Positions 8,626 to 16,451 of a stretch of DNA of 64,000 bases are shown here, piece by piece. The stretch's first letter is position 1; each line of letters starts with the position of its first letter. The translations under genes were made by a program, and so were the position numbers. The DNA is taken from the NCBI RefSeq assembly GCF_007970185.1, contig NZ_CP042431.1, forward strand, positions 2,046,001-2,110,000. The letters are read 5' to 3'. The DNA is from Pseudobacter ginsenosidimutans (GTDB lineage: Bacteria > Bacteroidota > Bacteroidia > Chitinophagales > Chitinophagaceae). Under the pieces are notes generated by a model. That model saw only the letters and a list, made by a program, of their open reading frames with translations, searched no databases and had not been told where the DNA came from.

Positions 8626-9727
8626 GATTGAAAATTATGGGAATTTTCACTACGAATTTCTCTTCGCCTGCATCCACATCAATGGACCGGCCGCAGACCA
8701 GTTCATATCTTTTCTGAATATTCTCCAGCCCGATGCCGTGTGAATATTCAGGCGTTATTTTTTTGCGGATGGTATTGCTCACAAACAGGAATCCGTCTTC
8801 ACTCCTGATGGTCACTTCCAGGGGTTCACTGGCTGAAAAGCGGTTGTGCTTGATGGCATTCTCCACCAGCATTTGCAGTGTGGCAGGTGGCACTTGTCCA
8901 TTGATCCTTGAATGATCATCGATCTGTTCCTGGAAAATGATACTGCCCTGCCGGCGGATCCCGATCAGGAACAAATAAGACTGCAGGAAGTTGAGTTCCG
9001 TTTGTACAGGCACCAGGTTGTCGAGTTTCTTATCGAGGATATAACGAAAAGTGTTGGCGAGCTGTGTGATATAATCAGCGGCCAGGTCGGGATCTTTGTA
9101 AACGAGATTGGTGAGCACACTGAGTGAGTTGAAAAAGAAATGTGGGTCGATCTGGTTCTTCAGCGCATCGTATTTGGCCTGGATATTTTCACGCATCAGT
9201 CTTTCGGCCTTGATCTGGTATTCTTTCCAGCTCTTGTAATAAAAGATGAAACCATTGAAGGTAATGATGATCAGGTAGAACATGAAGATCCCCACGATCA
9301 TATTATAGCTCAGTGAAGTGAAACTGAGCCAGGCTTCGTACCTGTTAAAAAGGAGAATATCTGCGCCGGCATAAACAAATCCGAAACCCAGTGAGATCAA
9401 TCCTCCATAAAGGAGCAGTACTGCGGAGAGTGTGAGGATCCGCTTTCCTGCGGGATAGCCGTGCATTGTACGTTCCAGGCGGCTTGCCAGCCAGGAGGCG
9501 CCGCCCCAGGCCAGTAATCCGTACAGTACATACGCGAGACTGAACATGTTCGAGCGTACGGAAAAAATACCGATGTCCTCAATAAAGGAAAGATCGAAGG
9601 ATTTGAAAATATTGCTGAAGAGGTACAGGATCAGTATCCTTCCTCCATATCGAAGTGCTTTACTGTTGAACATTTTTTCACTTCCGGCAAAATCTCCGGA
9701 ATCATCCTTCATTACTTTCTTTCTCAT
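8606..9727 (-). CDS. LytS-type sensor histidine kinase (His_kinase family)
   Basis: 373 residues with about four hydrophobic segments in the first 160, no obvious extracellular sensor domain, then a coiled linker and the short kinase core: LKNQIDPHFFFNSL with the phosphorylated His near 196, an N-box VENAIKH near 290 and a G-box SHGIGLENIQKRY near 330. Such kinases pair with LytTR regulators. ATG 9727 shares one base with the stop of the upstream epimerase gene (TGATG), which supports this start over the TTG at 9733 and suggests translational coupling. Confidence 0.9.
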   Translation of the reverse strand: MRKKVMKDDSGDFAGSEKMFNSKALRYGGRILILYLFSNIFKSFDLSFIEDIGIFSVRSNMFSLAYVLYGLLAWGGASWLASRLERTMHGYPAGKRILTLSAVLLLYGGLISLGFGFVYAGADILLFNRYEAWLSFTSLSYNMIVGIFMFYLIIITFNGFIFYYKSWKEYQIKAERLMRENIQAKYDALKNQIDPHFFFNSLSVLTNLVYKDPDLAADYITQLANTFRYILDKKLDNLVPVQTELNFLQSYLFLIGIRRQGSIIFQEQIDDHSRINGQVPPATLQMLVENAIKHNRFSASEPLEVTIRSEDGFLFVSNTIRKKITPEYSHGIGLENIQKRYELVCGRSIDVDAGEEKFVVKIPIIFNHESDHI

Positions 9728-10719
9728 CAGCAATAATTGTTTTTTCTGAACCAGTCGAGTGTATGACTAACGGCTACCACCATGGGGGTTACAGGCAACA
9801 TCAATTCCCGCTGCGCTTTCCTGGACGAATAATAATTGTTCAGGCAAAGCATATAGGCATTGGCATAGTTCAGTTTTCCATTTTTGCCTGTTAGTCTTTG
9901 CCGGATGCTTCCGATGATACCGGCGGCTTTCAAAGCAAAAACAGGAATTCTGAACATCCATTTCGGTTCATCTGCCAGCTTATTCACCATCCGGAAGAAT
10001 TCGCCGTAGCTGAGATTATGTCCGGCCAGCAAATAACATTCGCCGGTTCTGCCCATATCGATGGCATTGATGATGCCATTGCACACATCCTCTATATATA
10101 CGAAGTTCTTGCCTCCGGGTGGATAGAACAGGATCTTTTTATTCAGCCCGTACAATAACAGTTTACCGGAACTGGGCTTCCTGTCTTCAGGCCCTATCAT
10201 AAAGGTAGGATTCACAATTACAGCAGGGAGCTGCTTTTTCTGTACCTGTTCCAGCACGTATTGCTGCGCCAGGTATTTGCTGTTGATATATCCTGATCCT
10301 GCATGGAAAAGTGTAAAACCGTTCAGCTCTGTGCCTGGCTTTTCTTTTGTGCCGGGGCCCATGGTATTGGCTGTGCTTACAAAGATGAGTTTGGAAATGT
10401 TCTTTTCCAGGCATGCTTCGCAGATATATTGTGTGCCGGTGAAGTTGATGCGTTCGTAGGTTTCAAACCCGATGCCCCATTGATCTGTAATGGCAGCAGA
10501 ATGGATCACAATATCGCAGCCGATCACTGCATCCAGCACATCTTTTTTATTATCGATATTCCCATACCAGATCTCGCAGGGCACATCAGTGATGCCGGTA
10601 AGATTGGCATTCATTCTCACTAAGACCCGCACATCATATTGTATGCGACAAAGTTGCCTGGCGAGGTTGGCGCCGAGAAATCCATTCGCTCCGGTTATCA
10701 GTACTTTCTTTCTTTTCAT
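9727..10719 (-). CDS. NAD(P)-dependent epimerase/dehydratase (extended SDR)
   Basis: 330 residues of the extended SDR type. A Rossmann motif GANGFLG lies at 10-16, an IHSAA strand near 72, a Ser/Thr-rich VSTANTMGPG near 114-122, and Tyr144-x3-Lys148 in SGYINSKYLAQQ is the catalytic pair. The C-terminal part binds the substrate, often a nucleotide sugar, a 3-beta-hydroxysteroid-like compound or a flavonoid-like ketone, and cannot be assigned. It is the middle gene of an operon with a classical SDR upstream (4 nt gap) and a two-component system downstream. Confidence 0.85.
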   Translation of the reverse strand: MKRKKVLITGANGFLGANLARQLCRIQYDVRVLVRMNANLTGITDVPCEIWYGNIDNKKDVLDAVIGCDIVIHSAAITDQWGIGFETYERINFTGTQYICEACLEKNISKLIFVSTANTMGPGTKEKPGTELNGFTLFHAGSGYINSKYLAQQYVLEQVQKKQLPAVIVNPTFMIGPEDRKPSSGKLLLYGLNKKILFYPPGGKNFVYIEDVCNGIINAIDMGRTGECYLLAGHNLSYGEFFRMVNKLADEPKWMFRIPVFALKAAGIIGSIRQRLTGKNGKLNYANAYMLCLNNYYSSRKAQRELMLPVTPMVVAVSHTLDWFRKNNYC

Positions 10720-10723
10720 AAAA

Positions 10724-11515
10724 TCAGGTGGCAGACCACTGCATTTCTTTTTTTACTTCTTTGGATACCAGTCTTAACCTGAATCCCAGTGGAAGGAACC
10801 ACATCAGGAATTGGTTGAGTTTGTTCATCATACCGGGAATGATCACGGGATATCGTGATAATGTTTTTTTCACGGCTATGCGTGCGATATCTGAAGTGGA
10901 TAGCAATCCCATCTTCCCCTTCATTCCCTGGTGAATGATGCGTCTGCTGGTATTGCTGTTGGTCATGATCGGACCGGGATAGAGCACGCTGACTGATAAT
11001 CCGGTTCCTGCGAACTCTTCCCGCAATCCAAGTGAAAAAGAAGAGATGAATGCTTTGGAAGCAGGGTAGACTGTTTTATAGGCGATAGGTGTGAAAGCTG
11101 CCATGCTGCTCACGTTCAGGATATAACTGCTGGGTTGTTTGAGCAGGTGCGGTATCAACAGTCGAGTCAGTAATGAAGTGCTTCTCACGTTGAGTTGAAT
11201 GATATCGTCGATCCTCTCCAGTGGTGTGTCTGTGAGAGCGGAAGTTCCGCCGATGCCGGCATTGCTGATCAGGAAATCGATATTGAATTGATCCGTAACA
11301 GTACTGGCATATAACTGCAATGCATCAGTGTCTCTCAGATCAAATTCATAGCACTGCACTTTAATGCCGTATTCGGTTTTCAGTTCAGCGGCCAGGCTTT
11401 CAAGATTGCTGCCAGGCAGGGAGAACAAAACAAGATTCTTCCTTCTCCTCGCGCACTCCACGGCAAACGCCCTGCCTAATCCCGAGCCTGCTCCTGTGAT
11501 CAATGTGTAAGTCAT
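10724..11515 (-). CDS. Classical short-chain dehydrogenase/reductase
   Basis: 263 residues. The cofactor motif TGAGSGLG lies at 7-14, NAG at 85-87, the catalytic Ser in NVSSMAAF near 136-137 and Tyr150-x3-Lys154 (YPASK). A C-terminal stretch from about 230 has a hydrophobic 'LNQFLMWFLPLGF' that may hold it to the membrane, as in DltE/SDR7-like proteins. Substrate unknown. ATG 11515 is preferred over a TTG 24 nt upstream because the nucleotide-binding strand starts right after it. First gene of the minus-strand operon. Confidence 0.87.
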   Translation of the reverse strand: MTYTLITGAGSGLGRAFAVECARRRKNLVLFSLPGSNLESLAAELKTEYGIKVQCYEFDLRDTDALQLYASTVTDQFNIDFLISNAGIGGTSALTDTPLERIDDIIQLNVRSTSLLTRLLIPHLLKQPSSYILNVSSMAAFTPIAYKTVYPASKAFISSFSLGLREEFAGTGLSVSVLYPGPIMTNSNTSRRIIHQGMKGKMGLLSTSDIARIAVKKTLSRYPVIIPGMMNKLNQFLMWFLPLGFRLRLVSKEVKKEMQWSAT

Positions 11516-11713
11516 GGTACGTGTTTGTTGACATCCCAAAATTGATGGATGAGGAGGAGTCCGCCTTCAATTTTCTCATGAGTTGTTGAATAATTCCCAT
11601 CAATTGTCAGGGCCTGACCGGCTTAACTTTTACTTAACGGTTGGAAGTTTTTTACCGGGTGGCAATAATTCAGTACCTTTTTGAACATTTTTATCCAATA
11701 ATCATCATTTTTT

Positions 11714-13117
11714 ATGGCAACAGATTTTGACCTTGTGGTAATCGGATCAGGCCCCGGCGGCTATACAGCTGCTATCAGGGCCTCACAGCTTGGATTTAAA
11801 ACAGCGATAGTTGAAAAATATCCCGTTCTCGGAGGTACCTGTACCAACGTGGGGTGTATCCCTTCGAAAGCGATGCTGGACAGCTCGGAAAATTTTGACA
11901 TCATCAACCACAAAGTAGGTAAGCAGGGCATAGAGGTGAGCGGTGCGAAAGTCAATTTCCCCCAGCTCACAGAAAGGAACAGGAATGTGGTGAAACAGAA
12001 TAACGACGGCCTGAACTTCCTGATGAGAAAAAACAAGATCCAGGTACTGACAGGCGTGGCCAGTTTTGTTGACAATACCAAAATCAATATCACCAACGGT
12101 TCAGAACAACCGAAATCGGTGACCAGCAAATACTTCATCATCGCCACCGGTTCCAAACCATCTTCCATCCCCGGCGTGAATATCGACAAAGAACGAATCA
12201 TCACATCCACTGAAGCGCTTTACCTGAAGGAACAGCCGAAGGAAATGGTGATCATCGGCGGAGGAGTAATTGGTGTGGAACTGGCTTCAGCCTATCATCG
12301 TATTGGCACAAAGATCACCATCATCGAGTATGCTGACAGCCTGATCCCAACAATGGACAAGGAACTTGGCAAGGAGTTGCAGAAGCTCCTCACAAAAGGC
12401 GGCATCAATGTGCTGGTGAATTCTCCGGTGAAATCCGCAGAGAACACAGGTTCCGGCGTGAAAGTGAAATTTGCTGACGCGAACAAGAACGAACAGGAGA
12501 TCAATGCCGATTATTGCCTGGTTGCAGTAGGCCGCCGCGCTTACACTACAGGACTGGGACTGGAGAACACGAAAGTGCAGGTAGAGAAAGGACTGGTGGT
12601 AGTGAACGATCAATTGCAGACAGCAGTTGAAAATATCTATGCCATTGGCGATGTGGTCCGCGGCCCCATGCTGGCGCACAAAGCAGAGGACGAAGGCGTG
12701 GCCGTAGTTGATGGCATTGCCGGAAAACCGCATAAGATCAATTACCTCCGCATTCCTGGTGTAGTGTACACCTGGCCTGAAGTTGCAGGAGTTGGTTACA
12801 CCGAAGAACAACTGAAAGCTGAAGGGATCGAGTACCGTAAAGGAAAATTCCCCTTCATGGCAAGCGGCCGTGCACGCGCATCAGACGATACTGATGGATT
12901 TGTAAAAGTACTCAGCGATCCCAAATATGGCGAAGTATTGGGTGTTCATATCATTGGCGCGAGAGCTGCTGACCTGATTGCGCAGGCTGTACTGGCTATG
13001 GAGTTTGAACTTACCGATAATGAGCTCTGCAAGATCTCTTACGCTCACCCAACTTTCTCCGAAGCGTTGAAAGATGCCTACCTGATCTCATCAGGCCGCG
13101 GAGCGATCAATATTTAA
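11714..13117 (+). CDS. lpdA: Dihydrolipoyl dehydrogenase (E3)
   Basis: 467 residues, the family's normal length. It has the FAD motif GSGPGGYTAA (11-20), the redox disulfide Cys43-x4-Cys48 in GGTCTNVGCIPSK, the NAD motif GGGVIGVELAS near 180, the second FAD motif AIGDV near 315 and the catalytic His445-Glu450 pair in HPTFSEAL. It reoxidises dihydrolipoamide of 2-oxoacid dehydrogenase and glycine-cleavage complexes with NAD. It stands alone, without E1/E2 genes, as often in Bacteroidota. A TACCTTTTTG tract at 11674-11683 may be its promoter core but fits the consensus poorly. Confidence 0.95.
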   Translation: MATDFDLVVIGSGPGGYTAAIRASQLGFKTAIVEKYPVLGGTCTNVGCIPSKAMLDSSENFDIINHKVGKQGIEVSGAKVNFPQLTERNRNVVKQNNDGLNFLMRKNKIQVLTGVASFVDNTKINITNGSEQPKSVTSKYFIIATGSKPSSIPGVNIDKERIITSTEALYLKEQPKEMVIIGGGVIGVELASAYHRIGTKITIIEYADSLIPTMDKELGKELQKLLTKGGINVLVNSPVKSAENTGSGVKVKFADANKNEQEINADYCLVAVGRRAYTTGLGLENTKVQVEKGLVVVNDQLQTAVENIYAIGDVVRGPMLAHKAEDEGVAVVDGIAGKPHKINYLRIPGVVYTWPEVAGVGYTEEQLKAEGIEYRKGKFPFMASGRARASDDTDGFVKVLSDPKYGEVLGVHIIGARAADLIAQAVLAMEFELTDNELCKISYAHPTFSEALKDAYLISSGRGAINI

Positions 13118-13139
13118 TTCCATTTTTCCACAATAGAAA

Positions 13140-13165
13140 AGAGAAGCCCCTCGAAAGGCTTCTCT
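13140..13165. terminator. Terminator between convergent lpdA and a lipoprotein gene
   Basis: AGAGAAGCC (13140-13148) pairs perfectly with GGCTTCTCT (13157-13165) and seven-odd T follow. A-rich sequence on the left flank lets it work in both directions. It lies 23 nt after the lpdA stop. Confidence 0.85.
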
Positions 13166-13181
13166 TTTTTTACGGCTATCC

Positions 13182-13757
13182 TTATCGTAATAGAGCGCGA
13201 AACTTTTCATAAGCTGCCAGCAGCTCTTCATGAGACATCAGTTCAAGACTGTCGAAAAACAGATGTTTCTCTTTGAGTTGATAATAGTGCACTTTACGCC
13301 TGTTCACCGTATCCTTCATTACATAGAAATGATGTTGCATATTCACATATGCATAGTTTTTGTAGGTGTCTATTTTCGACTGTGTGAGTTTTTTATCTGC
13401 AATGATCTTGTGGTGGATCTTCACTTCCACGGGCATCGTACAGGTATTGCAGGTATAACTGCTTTTGATGGAATAGTATTTGCCCTGCTGCGATAATTCT
13501 CCTTTTTTACTTTTCCAGGATTGAGTGGATGGATGATACAGGAGCGTATCTGAATGGAGTTCGCGGGGGAATTTTTCCATATGGATGAAATCTGCATAAG
13601 CGCTGTCGTTGCTGATCTTCAGGAAGAGGAGATCCCATCCGTTACCGCCGCGATAAAACCCGGCCGGCAGCTTTGAGTTCCCGGGAAATTTTGTGGCTTT
13701 GAAATAACAGCCTGCCAGCATTGGAATAAAACATAAAACAAGAATGAGTCTTTTCAT
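13182..13757 (-). CDS. Hypothetical lipoprotein
   Basis: 191 residues with a lipoprotein signal (MKRLILVLCFIPMLAGC, lipobox LAGC, Cys17). The mature part is beta-rich with a CNTC pair near residue 105 that could form a disulfide or bind metal, and a charged helical end. I do not recognise the family. Its convergent orientation to lpdA and its separation from 15424 suggest it is transcribed with, or downstream of, the fusion gene, 74 nt away. Confidence 0.7.
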   Translation of the reverse strand: MKRLILVLCFIPMLAGCYFKATKFPGNSKLPAGFYRGGNGWDLLFLKISNDSAYADFIHMEKFPRELHSDTLLYHPSTQSWKSKKGELSQQGKYYSIKSSYTCNTCTMPVEVKIHHKIIADKKLTQSKIDTYKNYAYVNMQHHFYVMKDTVNRRKVHYYQLKEKHLFFDSLELMSHEELLAAYEKFRALLR

Positions 13758-13831
13758 CGTATCTGATTGTACAGAACGCTCAGCGCTCCGGTATACCAGA
13801 TGCGGGTTTCCGGATGATTACATAAAGGACT

Positions 13832-15424
13832 TTACGGTTTCACTCCGATCAGGAACATGGTGGTGACCGGCCAGGGCTCAGGTACCAACTGATTGTTCTT
13901 TACAGTGAAAAGGGCTGTCTTGCCAACCCACCTGTTTTCCACGATCCAGTCATTGGTGAATGCTACCGACGATGGGTGGATCTTGAAACCAGCATTTTGC
14001 ATTTCATTTTTCCATTCGTCGAAATCCCAGAAGCAGAAGGTTTCGTGCATTTCACTCTGCCAGTTATCCGTATAGTCCTTGCGGCTGAGGAATTCGGCAG
14101 CATCTCCAAGAGAAAGACGGATATATCTTTTCTGTTCAAAAATTGTTTCTGCATAAGACAGCTTATAGCCTTCCTGTTTCCTGAAATCCTTTGCGAAGCG
14201 AAGGAAGCGTGCATAGGTAGACAATTGCTGCAGGTATTCCGATAAAGAGGATTTGCTTTCCAGGATGCGATGCGGATCAGCGTTGCTGCCATCTTCATCA
14301 TTCAACCAGAGATATACTTCCTGGTGTTTGTTGTAAGGCGCCACCACATCGCGGTTGATCCAAACGCCGCCATGTACAAGTTCCTCAAAGCGGTTGCGAA
14401 TGAACTGGAGCAGGTCCTGACGGCTGCCATAAGATTCTATTTCATGTGTGAGGCTGCTTGTATGGATCGTGTTCATGGAGCTGCGATCGAAGGCGAGTCC
14501 GGTCACGGCGTTTTTCTTGGAAAAGAAGACAAATGGATTATTGAATTCTCCATTGATCTTCCGCTGCTGACAAAGTTCATAGAGATAACGTGATACTTCG
14601 ATACCATAGAAATCGGATTCCCTGAATCGTTCATCTTTACAGGCGAGTTTGATCCAGCTCCCTACTGCACAACCAATATCGCCGATACGGCCAGGCTGAA
14701 TGAAATTGGCAGTGTCCTGGTATTTCATTTCTGCAATATCATCCATCTGGCGTACATACACGTTGTAGTCGCGGGTTTCAGTGAGGTCGCCATCATTGCT
14801 GATCATGGCATCGCGGAAAAGCAGCTGCACTTTTTCTGCGATCCTGTATTTCTGCCACACGTTGAATGAGGCAGGGTGCATGTATTCCTGCACGAAAGGT
14901 TCCTGTTGCCAGTTCTCGCTTGTGGAAATTTTTTCCACCACATCCCAGGGCATAGCCATATGATGATGCCATGTTTCGATATTGTCCAGCTCTGCCGGCA
15001 GAATAGTGAAACCGAGATGATGGTACATGTTCAGCACATTGGTGGAACAAACTACCACGGTGTTTTCGGGAGTACAATCGATTTGTCCTTCACTTTCATG
15101 TTTGATGCGTTTGATGGTATAGTCGGCGAAGTTGGGAAGATTGCCTACATCATCGATGCCGTATATATATGTGGGGATGCCGAGATCATTGCCAAATGCT
15201 TCGATGGAAATGGCCCTGAGATAGAATGGCAGCGGGTTCCGGCGTGTATTGGAATGGTTGGACGAAGTAACTGCAAACAGCACTGCGTCTATTTTTTCAT
15301 TTTTTTCCACCGGTTTGCCAAAGACATCCGTAAAACTCTGCAGGCCTTTGCTGATGATATCCTGAAGGTATTTGAACTGAAACTTCGTCAACAATTGATG
15401 GCGTCCGGGAATGAGCAGGTACAT
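13832..15424 (-). CDS. Nucleotidyltransferase-like / class I SAM methyltransferase fusion
   Basis: 530 residues. The N-terminal 175 residues recall NMN-adenylyltransferase/cytidylyltransferase folds: YLLIPGRHQLLTKFQ at 3-16 in the place of the GRFQPxHxGH block, SSNHSNTRRNP near 54-64 and a KIST motif near 165. The second His of HxGH is missing, so this half may bind rather than catalyse. The second half is a class I methyltransferase with motif I GDIGCAVGSW at 248-257 and an acidic 'YGIEVS' loop. ATG 15424 is used; the TTG at 15439 is weaker. It diverges from the Nudix regulator with only 48 bp between starts, which ties it to the NAD cluster. Substrate unknown. Confidence 0.6.
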   Translation of the reverse strand: MYLLIPGRHQLLTKFQFKYLQDIISKGLQSFTDVFGKPVEKNEKIDAVLFAVTSSNHSNTRRNPLPFYLRAISIEAFGNDLGIPTYIYGIDDVGNLPNFADYTIKRIKHESEGQIDCTPENTVVVCSTNVLNMYHHLGFTILPAELDNIETWHHHMAMPWDVVEKISTSENWQQEPFVQEYMHPASFNVWQKYRIAEKVQLLFRDAMISNDGDLTETRDYNVYVRQMDDIAEMKYQDTANFIQPGRIGDIGCAVGSWIKLACKDERFRESDFYGIEVSRYLYELCQQRKINGEFNNPFVFFSKKNAVTGLAFDRSSMNTIHTSSLTHEIESYGSRQDLLQFIRNRFEELVHGGVWINRDVVAPYNKHQEVYLWLNDEDGSNADPHRILESKSSLSEYLQQLSTYARFLRFAKDFRKQEGYKLSYAETIFEQKRYIRLSLGDAAEFLSRKDYTDNWQSEMHETFCFWDFDEWKNEMQNAGFKIHPSSVAFTNDWIVENRWVGKTALFTVKNNQLVPEPWPVTTMFLIGVKP

Positions 15425-15472
15425 GGGAACAATTTGCAATAAAGATAGTGGATTCGGTATATTGCAGCCGAT

Positions 15473-16165
15473 ATGACCAGGTCCGGTTCTGATATTAAAG
15501 TTGCGGTGGATGCCATCGTTTTCGGTTACTCCAAGCAGGAAGGTGTTTCTATTCTGCTGATCCAGCGGAAATATCCTCCGTTCAAAAATGCCTGGGCTAT
15601 CCCGGGTGGATTCCTGTTACCGGATGAAACGCTGGAAGATGCGGTGAGAAGGGAGTTGCGTGAAGAAACAGGCATTGAAGTGAATTATCTGGAACAGCTG
15701 TATACGTTCGGAGCGCCCAATCGCGATCCGAGGCAACGGATCATTTCCATCGCTTACATGGCATTGGTGAAAAGCAGTTTGTTCCAGCAATTGAAAGCCA
15801 GTACCGATGCAGAGAATGCGCAATGGTTCAATTTCAGGGAACTGCCGCCACTGGCCTTCGATCATAAAGCTATTCTCGATACAGCTATCGAGAGGATCCG
15901 TACCAAGATCCGCTACCAGCCAATCGGCTTTGAACTGCTTGACAAAAAATTCCCCTTTGCAGATCTTGAAAAATTGTACATCGCACTTTTAGGAAGGGAT
16001 ATCGACAGAAGGAATTTCTCCAAAAAAATGCTGGCCCTCGGCATTTTAGATGAAACCAATGAATACGCCAAACCAGAAGGAAAGGGCCGTCCCAGCAAGA
16101 TGTACCAGTTCAATAAGAAACGTTACCAGCAATTAGAAAGAGAAGGGATCCATTTCGAGATCTAA
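15473..16165 (+). CDS. nrtR: NrtR-type Nudix transcriptional regulator of NAD metabolism
   Basis: 230 residues: a Nudix domain (about 8-145) and a winged helix (about 155-230, ending GRPSKMYQFNKKRY). The Nudix box is intact, G46-x5-E52-x7-R60-E61-L62-x-E64-E65-x-G67, so hydrolysis of ADP-ribose cannot be excluded although NrtR proteins mainly sense it. NrtR represses NAD biosynthesis and salvage genes until ADP-ribose releases it from DNA. The next operon is NAD salvage with two copies of a perfect dyad in front, which supports this over the related arabinose regulator AraR. No copy of the dyad is seen before its own gene. Confidence 0.82.
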   Translation: MTRSGSDIKVAVDAIVFGYSKQEGVSILLIQRKYPPFKNAWAIPGGFLLPDETLEDAVRRELREETGIEVNYLEQLYTFGAPNRDPRQRIISIAYMALVKSSLFQQLKASTDAENAQWFNFRELPPLAFDHKAILDTAIERIRTKIRYQPIGFELLDKKFPFADLEKLYIALLGRDIDRRNFSKKMLALGILDETNEYAKPEGKGRPSKMYQFNKKRYQQLEREGIHFEI

Positions 16166-16239
16166 TGTAAACATCTACAGGCAGGAAAAACAAGACTCAC
16201 GGCGTACGTGGAGTGCTGATGGGTTCCGTTGTGTGCCGC

Positions 16240-16326
16240 CAGTTGCCCGCCTCCGGGAGTGACCAATACTGTTCGCCTCCGGCGAACAAGCCGGGTGCTG
16301 CACCAGACTGTGTCGCCTCCGGCGAT
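16240..16326. repeat. Cluster of short GC-rich palindromes built on CGCCTCCGG
   Basis: Between nrtR and nadM the motif CGCCTCCGG occurs three times: imperfect at 16249-16257, as the perfect palindrome GTTCGCC-TCC-GGCGAAC at 16271-16287, and as TCGCC-TCC-GGCGA at 16313-16325. An 11-nt dyad GGTGC-T-GCACC lies between the last two. It could be an attenuator or a dispersed repeat family; it lies 50-130 bp upstream of the operators. Confidence 0.5.
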
Positions 16327-16373
16327 ATAACAAAAGCAACTCACCGGGAGGTGCGATCAACCTGATTTCGATC

Positions 16374-16402
16374 TTATTTTGCGTTCATTTAACGCAAAAT
16401 AA
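16374..16402. promoter_or_regulatory. NrtR-type operator 1
   Basis: A perfect 12-bp inverted repeat: TTATTTTGCGTT (16374-16385), 5-bp spacer, AACGCAAAATAA (16391-16402). Its core TTTGCGT-N7-ACGCAAA recurs at 16431-16451. It ends two bases before the TTTG element of the nadM promoter. Confidence 0.78.
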
Positions 16403-16403
16403 A

Positions 16404-16434
16404 TTTGCTCGAATCAAAATCCTTTCTAAATTTG
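16404..16434 (+). promoter_or_regulatory. Promoter of the nadM-nadV-PARG-ARH-kptA operon
   Basis: TTTG (16404-16407), a 19-nt spacer and TAAATTTG (16427-16434) fit the Bacteroidota consensus exactly. The start point should fall near 16440, leaving a leader of only about 12 nt before the ATG at 16452. Confidence 0.8.
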
Positions 16435-16451
16435 CGTATAAATAACGCAAA
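16431..16451. promoter_or_regulatory. NrtR-type operator 2
   Basis: TTTGCGT (16431-16437), 7 bp, ACGCAAA (16445-16451). The left arm shares the TTTG of the -7 element and the right arm touches the start codon, so bound repressor would cover the start point. Its centre is 53 bp from that of operator 1, close to five helical turns. Confidence 0.78.

Noticed and set aside
15473-16165. The Nudix-winged-helix protein as the arabinose regulator AraR
   Set aside because: No pentose genes are nearby, while NAD salvage genes with matching dyads follow directly; AraR remains possible only in the sense that the families are related.
16240-16326. CRISPR-like repeats
   Set aside because: The repeats are short palindromes at uneven spacing, with no constant spacer length and no cas genes in the window.
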